Source: Candidatus Auribacterota bacterium
GTDB lineage: Bacteria > Auribacterota > JAFGBW01
Reading direction: 5' to 3'
Assembly (NCBI GenBank): GCA_016932965.1
Contig: JAFGBW010000167.1
Location: 1 to 27,745 of the forward strand
Length of the DNA stretch: 27,745 nt
In this document: one piece after another, positions 7,818 to 13,550 of the stretch
How positions within the stretch are numbered: position 1 is the stretch's first letter
Layout: each line of letters begins with the position of its first letter
The notes under the pieces: model-generated
Told to the model about the DNA's origin: nothing
What the model saw: the letters and a program-made list of their open reading frames with translations, nothing else
The model's database searches: none
Position numbers and translations under genes: made by a program

Positions 7818-10335
7818 CGTACTTCCCTCCGACTGAAATGGCCTGCTTTTGAAACTGGCGGCTCCACGCCAGATTATTGCTGTCGAATCTAGCCTGATCC
7901 ACCCAAAATCCTTCCCCTCCCTTTTCCACAATGCTTTGATACTGAACAATCGCCTTTTCCTTTTCGCCATTCAATTCATAGCATTTCCCAATGAGATAAC
8001 GGCTCCAAGAGGAGTCTTCTCCCAAAGGATATTCCTCCGCCACCCTTGTGAAATAGACAATGGCTTCAGAATATTTCTTTAACTGCATCAACAAATCCCC
8101 ATATTCAAATATGATCTTATAAAAATATTTCAAATAAAGCGATCTTTCCTTTTCCGGCAACGACATGATCAATGGCTTTTTCATGTCATTGTTTGGAATT
8201 AAATCGGAAAAATATTTCAGCAACAAGGTATTTTTACCCATTTTTTTAAAGCATTGAATTCTTTTATAGTTTGACATAAAAGCCGAAAATCCTTCAGGAT
8301 TTTCCAGGTAAGCGGCATGGTATTGCTTTTCAGCCGAATCGTACTTCTCCTGAGCCAGATAAATATCCCCTAAAAGATACCCCCCTTCCTTGGCATAAAC
8401 GCTGTCCGGAGCCATTTTATTGAGAGCGGAAAGCTTGTCTTTAGATTCCTTATAACGGCACTGCCCATACAATAATTTAGCAGACTCATACAGGGCCTGG
8501 GGAACAACCGATGAATCCTCATATTTATCAATGATCTGCTGATAAACCGAAAGCGCTGAATCAGCGAGGGCAGATTGCGCGTACGCATCAGCCAAATAGA
8601 TCAGGTATTGGACCTTATTTTTGTAATCAGGGGATTCATTCAGCGCTTTTTGGAGAAGAACAATGGCTTTAGAGTGATTCCCTTCGGCATAATAAGTCTG
8701 GCCATAACGGTACGCCGCATCCATTTTATACGCATTCAAACGATCGCCATTCATGATGTCTTCCAATTCAACTCTGGCTTCCGTAAACCGGTTCAATCTG
8801 ATGAGAGCAAGGGTGCGGTTGAACCTGGCCTTTTCATACTGCCTGCATTTCACCCCCTTCTTGATCAAGGAGGCATATAAATCATAGGCGATCTCCGGTT
8901 TACCCATCTCCATTTGTGTATCAGCGATGAGAAGATCCATTTCATCGATCACTGAAGAGTCCTGATGGGACTTTTCCCTCAGACCGCGATAAAGTTTCAG
9001 AGCGGATTGGTAATTTTTTTCATCCCGATGAATTTGCGCCATTTCTTTATAGGATTCCAACTGCATTTCATCAAACGGGAGAATGAGACCGTTGCGCCCT
9101 GCATTCTCATTTTGCGGCAGGCTGGGAAAATCAATCACCTTTTCAAAAGCTTCATAAGCCTTTTTAGGCTCTTTTTTCGTCAGATAGATCAGACCGCTAT
9201 GATAGCACGCTGCCGGAAAAAACTTCGAATTTGAAAATTGAGATGTGATGCCTGAAAAATACTGCAGGGCATCTTCCGGATTTTTCTTTAGCTCGTAATA
9301 TTTCCCAATTGAGAAATAGGCCTCCGCTACTCCTTCCCGATAATCTCTGAATTCCTTTTCATTGAAACTAAGGATGGATCCTTCCTTCATTTCCTTTTCG
9401 TATTCCGAAATCAGCTTCCTGAATACGATGAGGGATTGCTCCTCCAGAAAATCTGCTTTAACAGGCTGTTCCAAAGCCAGAGGCAGATTGGCAAAAATCA
9501 TCTGACGCCTGAGAATAGTCTCCATGTCTCCCTGAGACTGTTTCTGGATTCGATCTTCAAAATGATCTTTTTTCCCTTTACCGGATTGAGAAACCGCATC
9601 CCCCTTTCCCCTTCTCCGGGATGATGACTTTTCCGTTTTCCCATTCCCTGCAGCAACCCTTTCTGATTTTACCGGTTGTTTTGTTCTGGAGATGAATCTG
9701 TCCTTTTTAGATTGAGCCTGTTTTGCTTCCTTTATTTTTTCTATCATTCTCCATTCTTCTTCTGATTTGGCGACCTTCACCCACATAGCCGAAGCTTCTT
9801 TCGAATCAGGAAAAATCATCATCGCTTTACGTGTGAATTTCTTTGCCTTTTCAAAATCATGGTCAGCCAAAGCAATGCCTGCTTCATACAGGGCTTTTGA
9901 AAAAGCCAGGGTTTTGTCCAGATTTTCTTTCTTCTCCTTCTCCTGAGAAAGGGCCGTTTCCAGTCTCTGATATTCATTTCTGAATAGAGACAATCTCTCG
10001 GAATTCTTTTTGCGGATTTTTTTTAACGAATTTTTATAGGAGTGCTGCTGTTCCTGCAGAATCTGAAGGATTTTCTTGCTTTCCTGAATCATGGAAATCG
10101 CTGTCTGATTTTCCGGATCCTGCGTCAGAACTTTCTGCAAAATTGCAATCGCCTCAGGAAATTGCCCCTCCTCCTGAAGTTTCCTGGCTCCGGTTAGATA
10201 TTCCTGAACAGTCGCAGTCTGATTATCCATCAACGGACTCTCTTCCACTCCGGACTTGGTTGCCCGGGAAGTGAACATAACACAGCCGGAAAGAACCATG
10301 ATCATGACCAGAGAAAGCATTCGGTATCTTCTCAT
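7798..10335 (-). CDS. Large TPR lipoprotein in the flagellar regulatory operon
   Basis: With the ATG at 10335 the protein has 845 residues. It opens with a type II signal peptide (MRRYRMLSLVMIMVLSGC; lipobox LSGC, Cys18), so it should be anchored in the envelope. After it come an N-terminal TPR (about 45-95, GQFPEAIAILQKVLTQDPEN), a charged coiled coil, a very basic Ser/Gly/Lys-rich linker (about 210-265), and then roughly a dozen TPR-like repeats to the C-terminus. The start is set by AGGAG upstream and by the lipobox. The frame stays open to 10473, but that part crosses a strong sigma-54 promoter. TPR lipoproteins often organise outer-membrane or peptidoglycan complexes, and some TPR proteins (PflA) support flagellar motors. 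Its position directly ahead of a FlgN-like gene and the kinase makes a motility role plausible, but no specific family is recognised. Confidence 0.8.
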   Translation of the reverse strand: MRRYRMLSLVMIMVLSGCVMFTSRATKSGVEESPLMDNQTATVQEYLTGARKLQEEGQFPEAIAILQKVLTQDPENQTAISMIQESKKILQILQEQQHSYKNSLKKIRKKNSERLSLFRNEYQRLETALSQEKEKKENLDKTLAFSKALYEAGIALADHDFEKAKKFTRKAMMIFPDSKEASAMWVKVAKSEEEWRMIEKIKEAKQAQSKKDRFISRTKQPVKSERVAAGNGKTEKSSSRRRGKGDAVSQSGKGKKDHFEDRIQKQSQGDMETILRRQMIFANLPLALEQPVKADFLEEQSLIVFRKLISEYEKEMKEGSILSFNEKEFRDYREGVAEAYFSIGKYYELKKNPEDALQYFSGITSQFSNSKFFPAACYHSGLIYLTKKEPKKAYEAFEKVIDFPSLPQNENAGRNGLILPFDEMQLESYKEMAQIHRDEKNYQSALKLYRGLREKSHQDSSVIDEMDLLIADTQMEMGKPEIAYDLYASLIKKGVKCRQYEKARFNRTLALIRLNRFTEARVELEDIMNGDRLNAYKMDAAYRYGQTYYAEGNHSKAIVLLQKALNESPDYKNKVQYLIYLADAYAQSALADSALSVYQQIIDKYEDSSVVPQALYESAKLLYGQCRYKESKDKLSALNKMAPDSVYAKEGGYLLGDIYLAQEKYDSAEKQYHAAYLENPEGFSAFMSNYKRIQCFKKMGKNTLLLKYFSDLIPNNDMKKPLIMSLPEKERSLYLKYFYKIIFEYGDLLMQLKKYSEAIVYFTRVAEEYPLGEDSSWSRYLIGKCYELNGEKEKAIVQYQSIVEKGGEGFWVDQARFDSNNLAWSRQFQKQAISVGGKYAEGTGN

Positions 10336-10431
10336 TCTTTCCTGCTCCTTTTGGAGGTTTTTTCCAACATCACAAGATTTAGTATACACCTTTATTAAAA
10401 AAACGACACTTTCCTGACCTCCTTGAAGAAT

Positions 10432-10447
10432 CGCAACTCTCATGCCA
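10432..10447 (-). promoter_or_regulatory. Strong sigma-54 (-24/-12) promoter before the TPR lipoprotein operon
   Basis: On the minus strand the site reads TGGCATGAGAGTTGCG against consensus TGGCACGNNNNTTGCW. Only the C at position 6 and the last base differ, and GG-N10-GC spacing is exact. Initiation is predicted near 10421, leaving a leader of about 86 nt to the ATG at 10335. It would drive the TPR lipoprotein, the FlgN-like ORF, the kinase and possibly the sigma-54 regulator. A Shine-Dalgarno-like AGGAGG lies at the predicted start point (10418-10423) without an in-frame start codon. Confidence 0.7.
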
Positions 10448-10465
10448 GATTTTTGAAAAAGCTTT

Positions 10466-10490
10466 AAATACAAAGCCCCGGCTTGTATTT
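10466..10490 (-). terminator. Probable terminator after the GT-C glycosyltransferase gene
   Basis: Immediately past the stop of the upstream minus-strand gene, AAATACAAGCC pairs with GGCTTTGTATTT (one bulged base), followed on that strand by AAAGCTTTTT. This hairpin plus T-rich tail separates the glycosyltransferase gene from the sigma-54 promoter at 10432-10447, which fits a transcription-unit boundary. Confidence 0.5.
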
Positions 10491-10492
10491 CC

Positions 10493-12184
10493 TCATTTGT
10501 TTTTTTGCCGACTCATAAAATCAGGTTTGATTTTTTTGATCTCATTGAAACAATGTACAGCTTGTTCCTCCTGATGCCTCATCAGATAAATATTCCCGAG
10601 CAGATAAAGAGCGAAATAATTCTCCGGCCAGAAAGATAAAACCGTTTCCAGATTCTGTCTGGCTTTTTCCACCTCTCCCAGAACAAGCTGGGTTTGCGCC
10701 ATGTTAGTGAGGGTCTTAAAATATTTGTCTTTTTCTTCAAAGGGAAGACTGAGCCCTTGATTCAAATAACATTGGGCCTTTTCGTATTCCCCGCGGATCA
10801 TGTAATAATAACCAAGCCCCTGATAGGGATCCAGTCGCAAGGGTGTCTGTTGGATTTGATACAGATGAAGCCGTTCACTGTCATGCCACAAACTGGCTGT
10901 CTTAAATGATTGAATGGCTGTCCATGCCAGATAGATCAATAACAATCTGGGCAGGATTTGTTTTAACATATTGCCCTGCGAACCTTTCACAACTGCGTAT
11001 ATGAGAAGGAGATAAACCCCGAATGAAGGCAAATACAAAAGATGTTCCGGAGAGTATATCTGTTTTTCCGCAACACAGGGGGCGAGCGGCAGAAAATTTG
11101 AGACCGGAAGATAAAACAAGCCAAACCAGATCCCGGCATAGGTCAGAACCTGATTTTTTCTTAACCGGATAAAAAGCAAAAAAAATCCGCAAAAAAGACC
11201 CACCCATAACCAGGCTGACACATTGGAAATAAGAGGGATATAAGATTTGAAATACCAGAGACGAAAAGGAAAAATCGTCTGAAAAATATTCCTGAAAAAG
11301 GCCTGTATAATGGTTCCATAATATGTCAGGAAATGAAACAGCACCCCGTCGGGCAACCAATCCAAATGAAGAATATATTTCCTGATCCAGAACAGGCTTA
11401 AGGGAACCGGCAGATATAATAACAGGATATGCCATTTTTTTCTCCGGACATTTTTATAGCGGACAGAATGGAAAATAAAAGGAATCATCGGAAGCAGAAA
11501 AGCGATCTCCTTCGTGTAGATGGAGCATCCGTAAAGAATACAACTCCATCCCAGTTTCCATTTCGATTTTAGGGGTTGGGCCAGGTAAGCTTGAAGCAAA
11601 AAAAAAGAAAATAGCCCGAACAAAACAGCCTGAAGATCCACAATACCCGTGATGTAATAAACAGCCTGATGATGCACCGGATGGATAAAAAAAACCACCC
11701 CGCTCAAGAAAGAAATAAATCCAGAACTGGTTATTTGAAAACCGATCCGGACCAACAAAAGTGTGATCATGAGATGCAGGAACAGCCCGTAGAGATGAAA
11801 TAAAAATGGCTTGTTTCCGAACACCTGATATAGCAGGGCATAAGTGACGTTTGCCAACGGCCGGTAATAACCAACGTTACCCGGACAGGCCGGATAATCA
11901 GGAAGATAAAAATATTCGTGACTCAACAGGGATTTTAATGAATTCAGGGAAAAATCCGTGACATTTTTGTTTAAAACAATCAGGGAAAAATCATCCCAAA
12001 CCCATTCCCCTGTATAAGCAGGAAAAAAAAGGACAGCTCCCAATAGAAGTAAAATCAAAACTTGTTTGAACGGATTCAGGAAAAATGGCCTGGATTCCAG
12101 CGTCTCTTCAGCCATTATTTCATAAAACCAGTTTTTCATAATTTTTGATTGATTTAATGCTGGTTTATTTTTATCAAAACGCAT
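10493..12184 (-). CDS. TMTC-like GT-C membrane glycosyltransferase with C-terminal TPRs
   Basis: This polytopic inner-membrane protein (about 563 residues) has the plan of TMTC/PMT-type GT-C transferases, which move a sugar from a polyprenyl-phosphate carrier to a protein or glycan. Features in order: an acidic WVWDDFS motif in the first outer loop (about 62-68), YYRPLANVTYALLYQVFG, the IHPVHHQAVYYITG segment, KEIAFLLP, SPEHLLYLPSFGVYLLL, about ten hydrophobic helices, then two to three TPRs from about residue 450 (GLGYYYMIRGEYEKAQCYL, then LETVLSFWPENYFALYLLGN). The acceptor is unknown; flagellin or another surface protein is possible given the neighbours. The start is uncertain: ATG 12184 is the longest ATG form, and ATGs at 12139 and 12115 also precede the first helix. 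None has a good ribosome site. A terminator-like hairpin follows. Confidence 0.75.
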   Translation of the reverse strand: MRFDKNKPALNQSKIMKNWFYEIMAEETLESRPFFLNPFKQVLILLLLGAVLFFPAYTGEWVWDDFSLIVLNKNVTDFSLNSLKSLLSHEYFYLPDYPACPGNVGYYRPLANVTYALLYQVFGNKPFLFHLYGLFLHLMITLLLVRIGFQITSSGFISFLSGVVFFIHPVHHQAVYYITGIVDLQAVLFGLFSFFLLQAYLAQPLKSKWKLGWSCILYGCSIYTKEIAFLLPMIPFIFHSVRYKNVRRKKWHILLLYLPVPLSLFWIRKYILHLDWLPDGVLFHFLTYYGTIIQAFFRNIFQTIFPFRLWYFKSYIPLISNVSAWLWVGLFCGFFLLFIRLRKNQVLTYAGIWFGLFYLPVSNFLPLAPCVAEKQIYSPEHLLYLPSFGVYLLLIYAVVKGSQGNMLKQILPRLLLIYLAWTAIQSFKTASLWHDSERLHLYQIQQTPLRLDPYQGLGYYYMIRGEYEKAQCYLNQGLSLPFEEKDKYFKTLTNMAQTQLVLGEVEKARQNLETVLSFWPENYFALYLLGNIYLMRHQEEQAVHCFNEIKKIKPDFMSRQKNK

Positions 12185-12332
12185 GGCATTCAAATACAGA
12201 AACTGCCCAGAGATACGCCAGTTATCTGATTGAACTTTAAAAGGAGCATTTAAACAGCCTCATTCTCAGCATTGTTTCCTTATCTACAACAAGATACAAA
12301 GCGGATCAGACATTAGCAAGATGAAAAAACTC

Positions 12333-12360
12333 TTGTGAATCCTGAATGTTATGATAATAT
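12333..12360 (+). promoter_or_regulatory. Weak housekeeping-type promoter candidate
   Basis: TTGTGA (12333-12338) and TAATAT (12355-12360) are separated by 16 nt. The site lies about 110 nt ahead of the dehydrogenase/hppA gene pair, which needs a promoter in this gap. In AT-rich DNA such matches are common by chance. Confidence 0.25.
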
Positions 12361-12429
12361 GCGTCAATTTTTTATAAGTTCTGTTTAAGTTAAAATCCAG
12401 GTGCTAGTATCCGGAATCAAACCAGTTTA

Positions 12430-12457
12430 ATTCTGAATTCTGACTTCTGCATTCTGA
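12430..12457. repeat. Heptanucleotide tandem repeat (4 units) just before a start codon
   Basis: Four consecutive units read ATTCTGA, ATTCTGA, CTTCTGC, ATTCTGA and end 13 nt before the ATG at 12471. The period and ATTCT core match the array at 2915-2949. Because it occupies the place where a ribosome site should be, no Shine-Dalgarno sequence precedes the dehydrogenase gene. Copy-number change by slippage would alter the leader length. Confidence 0.75.
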
Positions 12458-12470
12458 CTAGTGATATTTT

Positions 12471-13520
12471 ATGAATTCGCCCAAAATAGCCTTTTTTGAC
12501 GCCAAACCCTATGACATGGAATCATTTGACAACATGAATAAGGAGTTTGGGATGCAGATCAAATACATCAAAAATCATTTGACTGCAGACATGCTTTCCT
12601 TGACTCAAGGTCATGATGCCATTTGTGTTTTCGTGAATGATTTTCTTAACCAGGAAGTCATCAGCGGACTGATACAAAACGGTATCCGGCTCATCGCAAT
12701 CCGGGCCGCTGGTTACAATAATGTGGACCTCCGGGCTGTCTTTGGAAAAATTCATGTTGTTCGGGTCCCGGCCTATTCGCCTCACGCTGTCGCTGAACAC
12801 GCCGCGGCGCTTATTCTGACACTGAACAGGAAAACCCATAAAGCCTACTACCGGACACGAGATTTCAATTTCAGCCTGAACGGTCTGATGGGATTTGACC
12901 TCACGGGAAAAACAGCCGGCATCATCGGCACTGGTAAAATCGGAAAAATCCTGATTAAAATCTTGAAAGGATTTGACATGAAAGTCCTGGCATATGACTC
13001 CTTCCCTGATCAGTCATATGCAACTCAATGCGGATTTCAGTACACGGACCTTGACACTCTATACAGGGAATCCGACATCATATCCCTTCACTGTCCCCTC
13101 ACCAAAGAAACAAGGCACATCATCAATAAGGACAGTATTCTTAGAATGAAAGAAGGGGTCATGATCATCAACACCGGAAGAGGAGGTCTCATAGATACCC
13201 AGGCGCTCATTGATGCCTTGAAAACCAAAAAAATCGGCTGCGCAGGACTCGATGTCTACGAGGAAGAATCCGAATACTTTTTTGAGGATTTTTCCGATTC
13301 CATCATCACTGACGACACGCTGGCAAGACTTTTGTCTTTCAATAATGTGCTGATCACGTCCCATCAGGGGTTTTTCACGAAGGAGGCCATAAGCAATATA
13401 GCCAGAACCACTCTGGAAAACATCCATCAATATTTTCAATCCGGCCAACTGACTAATGAAATTTGTTATAAATGCGAAGCAAGTACATGCAGAAAAAAAA
13501 TCAACGGAACATGTTTTTAA
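12471..13520 (+). CDS. D-lactate dehydrogenase-like 2-hydroxyacid dehydrogenase with a cysteine tail
   Basis: This cytoplasmic NAD-dependent enzyme probably interconverts pyruvate and D-lactate. The 349 residues have the D-2-hydroxyacid dehydrogenase fold: split catalytic domain, Rossmann motif GTGKIG (153-158), and catalytic Arg237 (NTGRGGLID), Glu266 (DVYEEE) and His298 (TSHQGFFT). The LdhA-type details FFEDFSD and the SHQ...T segment favour lactate dehydrogenase over glycerate or phosphoglycerate enzymes. Unusual is the C-terminal tail with four cysteines (332, 335, 340, 348; spacing CX2CX4CX7C), which suggests a metal or redox site. The ATG at 12471 is preceded by a heptamer repeat rather than a ribosome site. 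hppA follows 30 nt downstream on the same strand, so the two are probably co-transcribed. Confidence 0.85.
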   Translation: MNSPKIAFFDAKPYDMESFDNMNKEFGMQIKYIKNHLTADMLSLTQGHDAICVFVNDFLNQEVISGLIQNGIRLIAIRAAGYNNVDLRAVFGKIHVVRVPAYSPHAVAEHAAALILTLNRKTHKAYYRTRDFNFSLNGLMGFDLTGKTAGIIGTGKIGKILIKILKGFDMKVLAYDSFPDQSYATQCGFQYTDLDTLYRESDIISLHCPLTKETRHIINKDSILRMKEGVMIINTGRGGLIDTQALIDALKTKKIGCAGLDVYEEESEYFFEDFSDSIITDDTLARLLSFNNVLITSHQGFFTKEAISNIARTTLENIHQYFQSGQLTNEICYKCEASTCRKKINGTCF

Positions 13521-13550
13521 CTACTGTTTAACTGCGAGGAGGCAACAACG

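Noticed and set aside
10336-10473. Upstream extension of the TPR lipoprotein frame
   Set aside because: It would bury the lipobox signal peptide and cross the strong sigma-54 promoter; a good ribosome site precedes the ATG at 10335.
10902-11435. 177-codon minus-strand ORF inside the GT-C glycosyltransferase gene
   Set aside because: Alternative frame of the membrane protein gene on the same strand; no recognisable domain.
12245-12260. GC-N10-CC pattern that could be a minus-strand sigma-54 site before the GT-C gene
   Set aside because: Reads AGGCTGTTTAAATGCT: only GG, C and TGCT fit consensus and TT of the -12 box is broken; too weak to call.
13059-13448. 129-codon antisense ORF inside the dehydrogenase gene
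   Set aside because: Opposite a gene with intact catalytic motifs; no independent support.
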